A stretch of 64,000 nt of DNA from Castellaniella sp036379515 (lineage in GTDB: Bacteria; Pseudomonadota; Gammaproteobacteria; Burkholderiales; Burkholderiaceae_B). The stretch is taken from contig NZ_DASVGN010000036.1 of NCBI RefSeq assembly GCF_036379515.1, positions 61,316 to 125,315 of the forward strand. The letters run 5' to 3'. Within the stretch, counting starts at the first letter, position 1. Each line of letters starts with the position of its first letter. The notes under the pieces were generated by a model. It did not search any database, was not told the origin of the DNA, and saw nothing but the letters and a program-made list of their open reading frames with translations. A program made the translations under genes and the position numbers. Below, one piece after another: positions 43,891-53,373 of this stretch.

Positions 43891-45303
43891 ATGGCTCTGT
43901 CGGTATTCGATATCTTCAAGATCGGCATCGGGCCTTCAAGCTCGCACACGGTGGGCCCCATGCGGGCAGCCCGCAACTTCGCGCGCAATCTTGACGCGCG
44001 CGGCCTGCTGCCTCAAGTGACGCGGCTGGCGGTGCATCTGTACGGCTCTCTGGCCGAGACCGGAGCCGGACACCGCACCGACATGGGCATCATGCTGGGG
44101 CTCATGGGTGAAGCCCCCGATACGGTAGACCCCGCCGCCATCGAAGGGCTCATGGAGGGCGTCAGCCGGGACCACCGCCTGATGCTCTGGCGCAAACACC
44201 GCATCGCATTCGATCCAAAACACGTTTTTTCAGGGCGCGTGCGCCCCATGCCCGAGCACCCCAACGGCATGCGGTTCATTGCCTACGACGCACAGGACGC
44301 GGTGCTGCTCGACGAGCGCTATCTTTCCATCGGTGGTGGCTTCATCCGCGCACTCGACAGCATCGAAACGGATGAAACCGTGCCTGAGCACGAACCCATG
44401 CCTTATCCGTTTTCTTCGGGTGACGAGCTCGTGGCCGCCTGCCTTGGCCACCACCTGACCATTCCGCAGCTGATGATGGCCAACGAATCCACCCTGCGCC
44501 CTGCCGCCGAGGTCCGCAAGGGGGTACTGCATATCGCTCAGGTGATGGACGATGCGATCGACCGGGGCTGCGGCCTGACCAGCACCATCACGGACCCCAT
44601 CCTGCCCGGCGGGCTGAAGGTCCGCCGCCGCGCCCCCGCCCTGTATGAAGAACTCAAGGCCAAGTCCGCTCGAACGGCCCCGCCCTTCCCGGCCAATCCA
44701 GACGACGTGATGTTCGCCATGGACTGGGTCAATCTCTACGCCATGGCCGTCAACGAAGAAAACGCCGCCAGCGGGCGCGTCGTCACTGCGCCGACCAACG
44801 GCGCGTCGGGTCTGTTGCCGGCAGTTCTGCGGTATTACCGCACCTTCATCCCGGGCTGGTCCGAAGACGGTGTCGTGGATTTCCTGCTCACGGCGGCCGC
44901 GATTGGCTTCCTATACAAAGAGAACGCCTCCATTTCCGGGGCTGAAGTCGGCTGCCAGGGGGAGGTAGGCGTAGCCTGTTCCATGGCCGCGGCAGGACTC
45001 ACAGCCGTCATGGGGGGCACCGTTACCCAAATCGAAAATGCAGCCGAAATCGGCATGGAGCATAACCTGGGCCTGACCTGCGACCCTGTCGGCGGCCTGG
45101 TGCAGATCCCGTGCATCGAACGCAATGCCATGGGGGGCAACAAGGCGATCAACGCCTCGCGCCTGGCACTGCACGGCGACGGCACGCACCACGTATCACT
45201 CGACACCGTCATCGAAACCATGCGCCAGACGGGGGCCGACATGAAGTCCAAGTACAAAGAAACCTCGCGCGGCGGCCTGGCAGTCAACGTCGTCGAATGC
45301 TGA
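43891..45303 (+). CDS. sdaA: L-serine ammonia-lyase, single-chain Fe-S type
   Basis: 470 residues. The beta domain begins FDIFKIGIGPSSSHTVGPMR. The alpha domain has APTNGASGLLPAVLRYY, SGAEVGCQGEVGVACSMAA and LTCDPVGGLVQIPCIERNA, with the cysteines that hold the 4Fe-4S cluster. It deaminates L-serine to pyruvate and ammonia. AGGAGA lies before ATG 43891. Full length for the single-chain form. The GlxA-type regulator diverges from it. Confidence 0.95.
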   Translation: MALSVFDIFKIGIGPSSSHTVGPMRAARNFARNLDARGLLPQVTRLAVHLYGSLAETGAGHRTDMGIMLGLMGEAPDTVDPAAIEGLMEGVSRDHRLMLWRKHRIAFDPKHVFSGRVRPMPEHPNGMRFIAYDAQDAVLLDERYLSIGGGFIRALDSIETDETVPEHEPMPYPFSSGDELVAACLGHHLTIPQLMMANESTLRPAAEVRKGVLHIAQVMDDAIDRGCGLTSTITDPILPGGLKVRRRAPALYEELKAKSARTAPPFPANPDDVMFAMDWVNLYAMAVNEENAASGRVVTAPTNGASGLLPAVLRYYRTFIPGWSEDGVVDFLLTAAAIGFLYKENASISGAEVGCQGEVGVACSMAAAGLTAVMGGTVTQIENAAEIGMEHNLGLTCDPVGGLVQIPCIERNAMGGNKAINASRLALHGDGTHHVSLDTVIETMRQTGADMKSKYKETSRGGLAVNVVEC

Positions 45304-45382
45304 GCCTGCGGCAGGCGCCCAACCCGCCGTGAAACGAGGTATGGTATGCATTGATTGACCTCGTTTGTTGATTCAGAACACC

Positions 45383-45829
45383 ATGCCATCCGCCGCATCC
45401 CAAGCGCCTGACCCTCTCGCCGCCAGCTACGTACAACAAGACTTTGACCATTCCGGCCTCATGCAGAGGCTGGGTGCCCAGCTGACTCAAGTGCTGCCCG
45501 GAGAAGTCCACATCACACTGCCGTACTCCGAACACTTGACGCAGCATCTGGGGTACTTCCATGCAGGAGCGACCTCGGCCATTGCCGACGCGGCCGGCAG
45601 CATGGCGGCACGCAGCTTGCTGCCGGCAGACCAGACCGTCGTGTCAGTGGAATTCAAGATCAACCTGATGGCCCCTGCCGTAGGAGAAGCACTGGAAGCA
45701 GTGGGCAGAGTCGTGCGCCAAGGGCGTACGCTCACCGTGACACAAGTCGACGTCTACGCGCTGAAAGGCTCTGAGCGAAAGCCCGTCGCCCTGATGCAAC
45801 AGACCTTATTCAACTTGCCGCAGCCCTGA
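45383..45829 (+). CDS. PaaI-family hotdog thioesterase
   Basis: 148 residues from ATG 45383; a TTG at 45365 is in frame. Hotdog fold with the PaaI-type signature HLGYFHAGATSAIADAAGSM, then VSVEFKINLMAPAVGEALEA. It would hydrolyse acyl-CoA thioesters; the substrate is unknown. It ends one base before the next gene, so the two form an operon, possibly with sdaA 80 bases upstream. Confidence 0.88.
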   Translation: MPSAASQAPDPLAASYVQQDFDHSGLMQRLGAQLTQVLPGEVHITLPYSEHLTQHLGYFHAGATSAIADAAGSMAARSLLPADQTVVSVEFKINLMAPAVGEALEAVGRVVRQGRTLTVTQVDVYALKGSERKPVALMQQTLFNLPQP

Positions 45830-45830
45830 C

Positions 45831-46844
45831 ATGCCCTCCCCCATTTCATTTTCTGTGCTGGACCTCGCCCCCATCAACGAAGACGGGAGCGCTCGAGAAT
45901 CGTTTGCCCATTCCGTCGATCTCGCACAGCACGCGGAAGCCTGGGGTTTCGAGCGCTACTGGATGGCCGAGCACCATGGCATGCCGGGGATCGCGAGCGC
46001 CGCGACCTCGGTGCTGATCGGTCATGTGGCAGGTGCCACTTCACGCATTCGGGTGGGTGCCGGTGGCATCATGCTGCCCAACCACTCCCCTATGGTGATC
46101 GCCGAACAATTCGGCACTCTGGACGCGCTCTATCCCGGGCGCATCGACCTGGGGCTGGGGCGCGCTCCCGGGTCGGATCAGATCACTTCACGCGCGCTGC
46201 GTCGGTCGCTGGACTCAGACCCGGACGCCTTTCCCAGAGACGTGGCCGAGCTCATGGACTACTTCGAGGGCTGCGGGCCAGTGCCCGCAGTCCCGTGCGC
46301 CGGGGCCAAGGTGGAAGTCTGGGTGCTGGGGTCCAGCCTGTTCGGTGCACAGCTGGCGGCCTACCTGGGCCTGCCCTATGCCTTCGCTTCGCACTTTGCG
46401 CCGGCACGGATGATGGATGCCATCGCGCTCTATCGAGCACGCTTCAGGCCGTCACGCCATCTGGACAAACCGCACGTCATGCTGGGATTCAACGTCTTTG
46501 CTGCCGACACAGATGACGAAGCGTACTATCTGGCGACCTCGTGGCAGCAATCCTTCATCAACCTGCGCACGGGGCGGCCCAGTCGACTGCCACGCCCCCT
46601 GAAGGGCTACGCGGAATCCTTGCCGCCGGTGGCACGAGATCTGCTGGATCACATCCTGGCCTGCACGGCCATCGGCGGACCCGATACCGTCACGACCAAG
46701 ATTCAGGCATTTCTCGACCAGACTCAGGCGGACGAGCTCATCATCACCAGCAACATGCATGACCATGCTGCTCGGGTGCATTCATACGAAATCGTGGCGC
46801 AGGTGCACGAGCGTCTTCGCGAGCCCACCCCAGCCAAGTCGTAG
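45831..46844 (+). CDS. LLM-class flavin-dependent oxidoreductase
   Basis: 337 residues in the bacterial luciferase-like TIM-barrel family. Typical segments are FERYWMAEHHGMPGIASAAT, RVGAGGIMLPNHSPMVIAEQ, PGRIDLGLGRAPGSD and a C-terminal DELIITSNMHDHAARVHSYE. It uses reduced flavin to oxidise an unknown substrate. Directly coupled to the thioesterase gene upstream, and convergent with nadE with one base between stops. Confidence 0.9.
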   Translation: MPSPISFSVLDLAPINEDGSARESFAHSVDLAQHAEAWGFERYWMAEHHGMPGIASAATSVLIGHVAGATSRIRVGAGGIMLPNHSPMVIAEQFGTLDALYPGRIDLGLGRAPGSDQITSRALRRSLDSDPDAFPRDVAELMDYFEGCGPVPAVPCAGAKVEVWVLGSSLFGAQLAAYLGLPYAFASHFAPARMMDAIALYRARFRPSRHLDKPHVMLGFNVFAADTDDEAYYLATSWQQSFINLRTGRPSRLPRPLKGYAESLPPVARDLLDHILACTAIGGPDTVTTKIQAFLDQTQADELIITSNMHDHAARVHSYEIVAQVHERLREPTPAKS

Positions 46845-46845
46845 T

Positions 46846-47676
46846 TCAGGGCGCGATGGGCAGCGCACGCTTGTGGGCGCTTTTGCGCCAGGTGCGGACG
46901 ATGACATCAAAGGCCTCTTGCGAGACGTCCTTGCCTTCCAGGAAGTCGTCGATCTGCGCGTATGTGACCCCGAAAGCATCTTCGTCGGGTTTGAGGGGCT
47001 TCAGCAGTTCAAGGTCCGCCGTGGGTACTTTGTAAACCAGCGCATCCGGGGCTCCCATCAGCGCTGCAAGCGCGCGGACCCGCCGCTTGTTCAACCCGGC
47101 AAGCGGCGTCGTATCGGCCGCGCCATCGCCAAATTTGGTGAAAAACCCCATGAGCGATTCAGCTGCATGGTCAGTGCCCACCACCAGACCGCCCCGGCTA
47201 CCGGCCACGGCGTACTGGGCTACCATGCGGGCACGCGCCTTGATGTTGCCGTGGATGAAATCTTGCTGGGCAGCGTCCCTGAACACCTGCCCCGCCGCCT
47301 GCACCGAGGCCAGCATGGCATCGGATGCGGGCTTCACGTCGACCGTCATGAGCTCGTCGGGCTGGATCACCTGCAGACACGCCTGGGCGTCTGCTTCGTC
47401 AAGCTGAGTGCCGTAAGGCAGGCGCATGGCCACGAAGCGGGCATCGCCACCTGAGTCCCTGACCTGCTGCACGGCGCGTTGCGACAGACAGCCTGCCGTC
47501 ATGGAATCGACCCCTCCGCTGATACCCAGCACCAAGGCGCGCGCGCCGCTGCTGCGCAGCAGTTCGGCCAGAAAATCCACGCGACGCGTGAGTTCAGCCT
47601 GTGCTTCGAAGGCGTCAGTCACCCCCAACGCCAACCGGATCTGCATCTGCAAGGCTTTCTGTTCGGGATTGAGCAA
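46846..47676 (-). CDS. nadE: NH3-dependent NAD+ synthetase
   Basis: 276 residues starting at TTG 47676, which follows AGGAGA at good spacing and gives the same length as E. coli NadE. Longer frames upstream lack a ribosome-binding site and run into the ilvD terminator. The PP-loop GISGGVDSM is near residue 45, with GTDHAAESLMGFFTKFGDG for deamido-NAD and ATP binding. It amidates nicotinate adenine dinucleotide with ammonia. There is no glutaminase domain. Confidence 0.93.
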   Translation of the reverse strand: MLNPEQKALQMQIRLALGVTDAFEAQAELTRRVDFLAELLRSSGARALVLGISGGVDSMTAGCLSQRAVQQVRDSGGDARFVAMRLPYGTQLDEADAQACLQVIQPDELMTVDVKPASDAMLASVQAAGQVFRDAAQQDFIHGNIKARARMVAQYAVAGSRGGLVVGTDHAAESLMGFFTKFGDGAADTTPLAGLNKRRVRALAALMGAPDALVYKVPTADLELLKPLKPDEDAFGVTYAQIDDFLEGKDVSQEAFDVIVRTWRKSAHKRALPIAP

Positions 47677-47691
47677 GAAAATCTCCTGATG

Positions 47692-47728
47692 AAAAGGCCC
47701 CGCCACTTCTCCACGAAGCAACGGGGCC
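47692..47728 (-). terminator. Intrinsic terminator of ilvD
   Basis: On the minus strand, stem GGCCCCG/CGGGGCC (19-base loop) is followed by TTTT. It lies 14 bases beyond the ilvD stop and directly before the nadE ribosome-binding site. Confidence 0.75.
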
Positions 47729-47741
47729 CGACGCTGACGGA

Positions 47742-49436
47742 TCAGCGGCGATCTTCGAAGCGATCCAGCACGGCCCCCGTGCTGGCATCGGAACAATTGA
47801 AGGCAAACTTGGCCTGCACGCCCCGGGTGTAACGGGGAGCAGGGGCCTTCCAGGCCGCACGACGTTTGGCGATGATGTCCTCGGGCACATTCAGTTGCAG
47901 CAGTTGAGTATGCGCATCGATGGTGATGGAATCACCGTCTTCCACTAGCGCGATCGTGCCGCCCGTGGCCGCTTCGGGTGCCACGTGGCCCACGACCATG
48001 CCCCAGGTGCCACCCGAGAAACGGCCATCGGTAATGAGGCCCACGGAATCGCCCAGCCCCTCACCCACCAGGGCACTGGTCGGCGCCAGCATCTCTGGCA
48101 TGCCTGGCCCACCCTTGGGGCCCAGGTAGCGCAGCACCATGACGTCACCTTTGTGAATCTTGCCGCCCAGAATCGCGTCCATGGCCGATTGCTCGTCGTC
48201 GAAGACACGCGCCGGCCCTGTCATGACGGGATTCTTCAGGCCCGTAATCTTGGCGACGGCACCGCGCTCGGCCAGATTGCCCTTCAGAATCGCCAGGTGG
48301 CCCTGTTTGTACATGGGTCGGTCGATCGGGTGAATGACGTCCTGATCCGCACTGGGCGCATCCGGCACATCGGCCAGCACCTCGGCAATCGTCTGCCCGG
48401 TGATCGTGATGCAGTCGCCATGCAGCAGACCCGCCTTCAGCAGGATCTTCATGACTTGAGGAATGCCGCCTGCCTTGTGAAAATCGACCACCAGATATTT
48501 GCCGCTGGGCTTGAGGTCGCACAACACGGGCACGTTGCGACGCACACGTTCAAAATCGTCGATGGTCCATTCGACCCCTGCGGCATGGGCAATGGCGAGG
48601 AAGTGCAAGACCGCATTGGTGGAGCCACCCACTGCCATGATGACGGCCACGGCGTTTTCAATGGACCTGCGGGTCACGATGTCGCGCGGCTTGAGGTCGA
48701 GTTCGACCGCCTTGAGCAGCACACGTGCAGATTCAGCCGCAGAATCGATTTTTTCCTGGTGCACGTTGGCCATGGTCGAGGAATACGGCAGGCTCATGCC
48801 CATCGCCTCGAAGGCGGAACTCATGGTGTTGGCCGTGTACATGCCGCCACAGGAACCGCTGCAGGGGATGGCGTGCGTTTCGATTTCGTGCAGGTTTTCC
48901 ATGGACATGCGCCCGGCGGCATGTTCGCCCACCGCTTCGAACACGCTGACGATGTTCAGATCCTGGCCGCAATATTGGCCCGGCAAAATAGTGCCACCAT
49001 AGACATAAATGGACGGCACGTTGGCGCGCAGCATGCCCATCATCCCGCCCGGCATGTTCTTGTCGCAGCCGCCAATGACGAGCGCGCCATCCATCCATTG
49101 GCCCTGCACACAGGTTTCAACACAATCGGCGATGACTTCGCGCGAAACCAGCGAATACTTCATGCCTTCGGTGCCCATGGCCATGCCGTCGGAGATCGTG
49201 GGCACGCCAAACACCTGCGGGTTGCCGCCGCTTGCTTTCACAGCCTCGGTGGCCGCATCGGCCAGTGGCTGCAAACCACTGTTGCAGGGCGTGATCGTGC
49301 TTTGTCCGTTGGCAATGCCGATCATGGGCTTGTCAAAATCGCCTTCGGTATAGCCCAGGGCGTAATACATGGAACGATTGGGCGCACGGGCCACACCCTG
49401 CGTGATATGAGAAGAGCGCAACGGCTTCTTGGACAT
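47742..49436 (-). CDS. ilvD: Dihydroxy-acid dehydratase
   Basis: 564 residues, the shorter IlvD form. Iron-sulfur cysteines are seen in TPCNSGLQPLAD, GGCDKNMPGGMMG and SGSCGGMYTANTMS. It dehydrates 2,3-dihydroxy-acids in valine and isoleucine synthesis. ATG 49436 follows AGAGAGAAACC. A 734-codon open frame on the opposite strand is a composition artefact. The gene is divergent from nothing; the Crp-type gene lies upstream on the same strand. Confidence 0.96.
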   Translation of the reverse strand: MSKKPLRSSHITQGVARAPNRSMYYALGYTEGDFDKPMIGIANGQSTITPCNSGLQPLADAATEAVKASGGNPQVFGVPTISDGMAMGTEGMKYSLVSREVIADCVETCVQGQWMDGALVIGGCDKNMPGGMMGMLRANVPSIYVYGGTILPGQYCGQDLNIVSVFEAVGEHAAGRMSMENLHEIETHAIPCSGSCGGMYTANTMSSAFEAMGMSLPYSSTMANVHQEKIDSAAESARVLLKAVELDLKPRDIVTRRSIENAVAVIMAVGGSTNAVLHFLAIAHAAGVEWTIDDFERVRRNVPVLCDLKPSGKYLVVDFHKAGGIPQVMKILLKAGLLHGDCITITGQTIAEVLADVPDAPSADQDVIHPIDRPMYKQGHLAILKGNLAERGAVAKITGLKNPVMTGPARVFDDEQSAMDAILGGKIHKGDVMVLRYLGPKGGPGMPEMLAPTSALVGEGLGDSVGLITDGRFSGGTWGMVVGHVAPEAATGGTIALVEDGDSITIDAHTQLLQLNVPEDIIAKRRAAWKAPAPRYTRGVQAKFAFNCSDASTGAVLDRFEDRR

Positions 49437-49508
49437 GGTTTCTCTCTAGGATCTCAGCAACGAATCTTTGAGTTTAAAGCCTGCTGCCGGCCAGCGAAAC
49501 CAGAGCCC

Positions 49509-50216
49509 CTAAAAGTTGCGACGCACCGATTGTGCGAGTGTGCCCAGAAAGGTCGGGTTCAGAATGGCCCAGTCGCGGCGCGCACCCGAAATGGCCCCTC
49601 GCTCGACCCAATCGGCCAGCAAACGGCTGAGAGTTTCGGCACGCACCCCCAAATGCAGCGCAAGCTGGCGCTGAGTAAGCAGCAGGTGCACCCGCCCCCC
49701 ATGTTGCGGATCAGCATGACGCAGCAGGTAATCGGCCAGCCGCTGCGCCGCCGTGCTGTCACTGAACCACTCAACCTCGTTGACACGGTGATAGACGCGA
49801 TCGCTCAGGCGCACCAGCATTCTCATCGACAATTCGGGCCAGAAACGGCAGGCATCCAGCAGCCCCTGGCGCTTGAGGCACAGCACCACGGTGTTGCCAC
49901 GCGCGCGGGCCTGCATGGGGTAGCGCCCATGACTCATGAACATGGCCGCCTCGGCAAGGATCTGCCCGGGCGAGAAAATATGAAAGACACGATCCTGCTG
50001 GTCGCGCGTGTGTCGCAGGACTTCGACTCCGCCCGCAAGCACGTAGAGGTATTCGATGGCATCCGCGCCTTCACGAAACAGAACCTCGCCATCTGGTCTA
50101 TGCAAAATGGCAGCGTCACGCAGCAAAAGCGCCGAGACCTCGGCCGAGGCACCTGCAAACAGCGGGTGCCCCAGGACCTGCGCAGGTGAAGTCTCGTTCA
50201 ATCGAGGTTTGTTCAT
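49509..50216 (-). CDS. Crp/Fnr-family regulator
   Basis: 235 residues from ATG 50216 (MNKPRLNETS). N-terminal cyclic-nucleotide-binding-like beta-roll (GEVLFREGADAIEYLYVLAG, then FSPGQILAEAAMFM) and a C-terminal Crp-type HTH (TQRQLALHLGVRAETLSRLL). There are no clustered cysteines for an Fe-S cluster, so it is not a classical FNR oxygen sensor. It is divergent from ppc with about 100 bases between starts and may influence it. Confidence 0.88.
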   Translation of the reverse strand: MNKPRLNETSPAQVLGHPLFAGASAEVSALLLRDAAILHRPDGEVLFREGADAIEYLYVLAGGVEVLRHTRDQQDRVFHIFSPGQILAEAAMFMSHGRYPMQARARGNTVVLCLKRQGLLDACRFWPELSMRMLVRLSDRVYHRVNEVEWFSDSTAAQRLADYLLRHADPQHGGRVHLLLTQRQLALHLGVRAETLSRLLADWVERGAISGARRDWAILNPTFLGTLAQSVRRNF

Positions 50217-50318
50217 GGCTCCATCATACAAAAAGGCCCCTTGGGAAGTCGTCTTATGATGAAGGAACACCCGTGCAAAAATGGAGCACGCCCCTGTCGC
50301 CCCTCCGAAGGAGACCTT

Positions 50319-53165
50319 GTGAAATCACAGCCCCAGCTGCCCCCCGAAGCCATGCCACCCTTGCGCCAGGACATCCGGCTGCTGGGGCGAACGCTGGGTC
50401 AAGTCATCCAGGCCAGCGAAGGGCGCGAGGTGTTCGACGTGATCGAGAAGCTGCGCCGCGCGGCGGTCAAGTTTCGCCGCGAAGGCCTGGAACGAGACGG
50501 CCGCATGATGGAGCGGCAGATCCGGCGCCTGGCCGATGGCGAGGCCAATTCCGTCGCCCGTGCCTTTGGCTATTTTCTGCACCTGTCGAACATTGCCGAA
50601 GACCGCGACCTGACGCGCCGCCAACACGAACAGGCGTACGAAGCGGCACCGGCGGGCACATTGCAACACGCGATTGAACAGCTCCAGGCCAACGGCATGA
50701 CGGGCGCCCGTATCCGCCAGCACCTGGCCACGGCCAGCATCGTGCCCGTCTTGACGGCTCATCCCACCGAGGTGCAGCGCAAAAGCACGCTGGACCTGCA
50801 TCGCGCCATCGCGCTTACGCTGCGCCAACAGGACGTGCCGGGGACCCCGCTGGGGGGGCAACGCCAGCAACTGCGGCTGACGGGCCTGATCGCCACCCTG
50901 TGGCAGACCCGCATGCTGCGCCAGACCAAATTGACGGTTCTGGACGAGATCGACAATGCACTGAGCTATTACACCAGCACCTTCTTCAGCACGCTGCCGC
51001 AGTTGCACCTGGACATGGACACGCTGTTGCGCAAGCCCGCGCGCACCGCCTTCGATACGTCCAACACCCCCCTCCCACCCTTTGCCCGCATGGGCAGCTG
51101 GATCGGAGGAGACCGGGACGGCAACCCGAACGTCAATGCCGCGACCCTGCAAGAGGCGCTGCTCAGACAATGCAGCCATGTGCTGCGCCACTATCTGGAC
51201 GAAGTACAGGCCCTGGGCGCCGAATTGTCAGTCTCGCAGTCGCTCTGTGCCGTGAGTCCTGCCCTGGCCACGCTCTCGGCCCAGAGCCAGGACCCGTCGG
51301 GCCACCGCGAGGACGAACCCTACCGCCGCGCTTGCATCCACGTCTATGCGCGACTGGCCGCTACCGGTCGAACCCTGACGGGCCGGGCTCTCGCACGTCG
51401 AACCACCTACGAAGCCCCCGCCTACGCCAGCGCGCAGGACCTGGCCACAGACCTGCAGGTAATGGCCGAATCGCTGGACGCGCATCACGGGGGGCTCATT
51501 GCGCATCTTCGGCTGGCCCACCTGCGACAGGCCGTCGCCATTTTTGGCTTTCACTTGGCGACGGTCGACTTGCGGCAGAGTTCTGACGTGCACGAGCGCG
51601 TGCTCGATGAGCTCATGAGCGCCGCGCAGGTCATGCAAGACGGCAAACCCGTGCGCTACACCCGTCTGTCAGAAGAAGACCGGGTTCGAGTACTGCGCCA
51701 GGAGCTGCGAGAGCCGCGTCCGCTGGTCTCGCCATGGATCCATTATTCGGCCGAGACCACCAAAGAGCTGGAAATCCTCCGGATGGCGGCCGACTGCCGC
51801 CGGCGTTTCGGAGACGCCGCCATTGGCCAATCCATCGTCTCGCATACCGAAACGCTCAGCGACCTGCTCGAAGCCCTGCTGCTGCAGCAGGAAACCGGCC
51901 TGATCGTTCCGGAACCCGAAGGCGCCTCTTCCAGCGGCCTGATGGTGGTCCCCCTCTTCGAAACCATCCCCGACCTGGAACGCGGACCCGAAATCATGGA
52001 TGCATGGCTGTCTCTTCCCGAAGTGGCCACACGAGTCCGGCAGGTGCATCAAGGAATTCAGGAAGTCATGCTCGGGTACTCGGACAGCAACAAGGATGGC
52101 GGCTATCTGACATCGAACTGGTCTCTCTACCAGGCCGAACGCCGTCTGGTACCGGTCTTCCGCGCGCACCGCACGCGCCTGCGGCTGTTTCATGGCCGCG
52201 GCGGCTCAGTGGGGCGCGGTGGCGGCCCCAGCTATGACTCCATCCTGGCCCAGCCTCCCGGAACCGTGAACAATCAGATCCGCCTCACTGAACAAGGCGA
52301 GATCATCCAAGGACGCTACAAGGATGCCGAAGTGGGCCGCTCGCATCTGGAACTTTTCGTGGCAGCCACCCTGGAAGCCAGCCTGGCGCCCGCTGAGGCC
52401 GCACGAGCAGAAGACGAACGGGCAGCGCGCTACGGGGAGGCCATGGCCTGGATGTCCGATGTGGCGCGGGCTGCCTATCGCCAGTTGATCTACGACACCC
52501 CGGGCTTCACGGACTACTTCTTTGCATCCACCCCCATCCGCGAGATCGCGGGCTTGAACATCGGTTCACGCCCCTCGTCGCGCAAGACACTGCAGCGCAT
52601 TGAAGACCTGCGTGCGATCCCCTGGTCATTTTCGTGGGCCCAATGCCGCCTGCCCCTGCCGGGTTGGTACGGCATGGGAAGCGCACTGTCGCGCTACCTG
52701 GACGAAGGCGGCCCCGACCATGCGCAGACGCGGGCTCAGCGTCTGGCAAACCTGCAGGCAATGGCACACGACTGGCCTTTCTTCAAGACCTTGCTCTCGA
52801 ACATGGAACAGGTGCTCGCCAAGACTGATCTTGCCATCGGTCGACGCTACGCCGGATTGGTCCGCAGCACGGCGTTGCGCCAGCGTATATTCGGCTGCAT
52901 CGAGGCAGAGTTTCAGCAAACGGTTGCGCGCTTTCGCGAGATCACAGGGCACGAACTGCTGGCGCACGACGCGCCGTTGCGAGCCGCATTGGCCGAGCGC
53001 TTTGCCTACATAGACCCGCTCAACCACCTGCAAGTGGAGCTGTTGCGTCGCCTGCGTTCGGGCCAGATCTCGACACGGCCAAGCAACGAGCAGGAATCCC
53101 GCGATCAACGCGCCATTCACACCACGCTCAACGGCATCGCCGCCGGCTTGAGAAATTCGGGATGA
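50319..53165 (+). CDS. ppc: Phosphoenolpyruvate carboxylase
   Basis: About 948 residues from GTG 50319, which has AAGGAGA five bases upstream; the frame is open to 50241. Catalytic motifs are TAHPTEVQRKS (active His), GGDRDGNPNV, GYSDSNKDGGYL and the glycine loop FHGRGGSVGRGGGP. The C-terminus NGIAAGLRNSG is the conserved allosteric and structural end. It makes oxaloacetate from PEP and bicarbonate to refill the TCA cycle. Complete. Confidence 0.96.
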   Translation: MKSQPQLPPEAMPPLRQDIRLLGRTLGQVIQASEGREVFDVIEKLRRAAVKFRREGLERDGRMMERQIRRLADGEANSVARAFGYFLHLSNIAEDRDLTRRQHEQAYEAAPAGTLQHAIEQLQANGMTGARIRQHLATASIVPVLTAHPTEVQRKSTLDLHRAIALTLRQQDVPGTPLGGQRQQLRLTGLIATLWQTRMLRQTKLTVLDEIDNALSYYTSTFFSTLPQLHLDMDTLLRKPARTAFDTSNTPLPPFARMGSWIGGDRDGNPNVNAATLQEALLRQCSHVLRHYLDEVQALGAELSVSQSLCAVSPALATLSAQSQDPSGHREDEPYRRACIHVYARLAATGRTLTGRALARRTTYEAPAYASAQDLATDLQVMAESLDAHHGGLIAHLRLAHLRQAVAIFGFHLATVDLRQSSDVHERVLDELMSAAQVMQDGKPVRYTRLSEEDRVRVLRQELREPRPLVSPWIHYSAETTKELEILRMAADCRRRFGDAAIGQSIVSHTETLSDLLEALLLQQETGLIVPEPEGASSSGLMVVPLFETIPDLERGPEIMDAWLSLPEVATRVRQVHQGIQEVMLGYSDSNKDGGYLTSNWSLYQAERRLVPVFRAHRTRLRLFHGRGGSVGRGGGPSYDSILAQPPGTVNNQIRLTEQGEIIQGRYKDAEVGRSHLELFVAATLEASLAPAEAARAEDERAARYGEAMAWMSDVARAAYRQLIYDTPGFTDYFFASTPIREIAGLNIGSRPSSRKTLQRIEDLRAIPWSFSWAQCRLPLPGWYGMGSALSRYLDEGGPDHAQTRAQRLANLQAMAHDWPFFKTLLSNMEQVLAKTDLAIGRRYAGLVRSTALRQRIFGCIEAEFQQTVARFREITGHELLAHDAPLRAALAERFAYIDPLNHLQVELLRRLRSGQISTRPSNEQESRDQRAIHTTLNGIAAGLRNSG

Positions 53166-53172
53166 TTTCAGA

Positions 53173-53202
53173 CACAGGACAGTCCCCGCGGACTGTCCTG
53201 TG
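53173..53202 (+). terminator. Strong hairpin after ppc
   Basis: A perfect 13-bp stem (CACAGGACAGTCC / GGACTGTCCTGTG) with a CCGC loop begins seven bases after the ppc stop. There is no T-run, so it may be an RNA-stabilising or Rho-assisted end rather than a simple intrinsic terminator. Confidence 0.6.
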
Positions 53203-53215
53203 CAGAAATCATCGG

Positions 53216-53354
53216 AGCGGCCTGCAGGCCGCGAGGTGGGTGCTTTGGGGAGCGGCCTGCAGGCCGCGAGGTGGGTGCCTTTGGAAACCCTTTGCAAGAG
53301 CAAGGCGGGGGCCTTTGGAACCCTCCTTGCAAGAGCAAGGCGGGTGCCTCTACC
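53216..53354. repeat. Tandem array of 35-bp hairpin units
   Basis: Two units start with the palindrome GCGGCCTGCAGGCCGC (full copies 53216-53243 and 53251-53278), and two with TTGCAAGAGCAAGGCGGG (53292-53309 and 53327-53344). All have a 35-bp period and a shared tail of the type GGTGGGTGCCTTTGG. Each unit can fold into a hairpin. Because 35 is not a multiple of three, the peptide repeats seen in open frames are artefacts. It lies between the ends of convergent ppc and the SMP-30 gene. Confidence 0.8.
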
Positions 53355-53373
53355 GCCTTTTGCGGTGCAGAAG

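Noticed and set aside
47985..50189. 734-codon open frame antisense to ilvD and the Crp-type gene
   Set aside because: It lies opposite two clear genes, and its His/Arg/Gly-rich composition is a reflection of GC-rich codon use.
53216..53354. Possible CRISPR-like array from regular repeats
   Set aside because: The 35-bp period leaves only about 7 bases between copies, repeats of two kinds are mixed, and no Cas genes are present.
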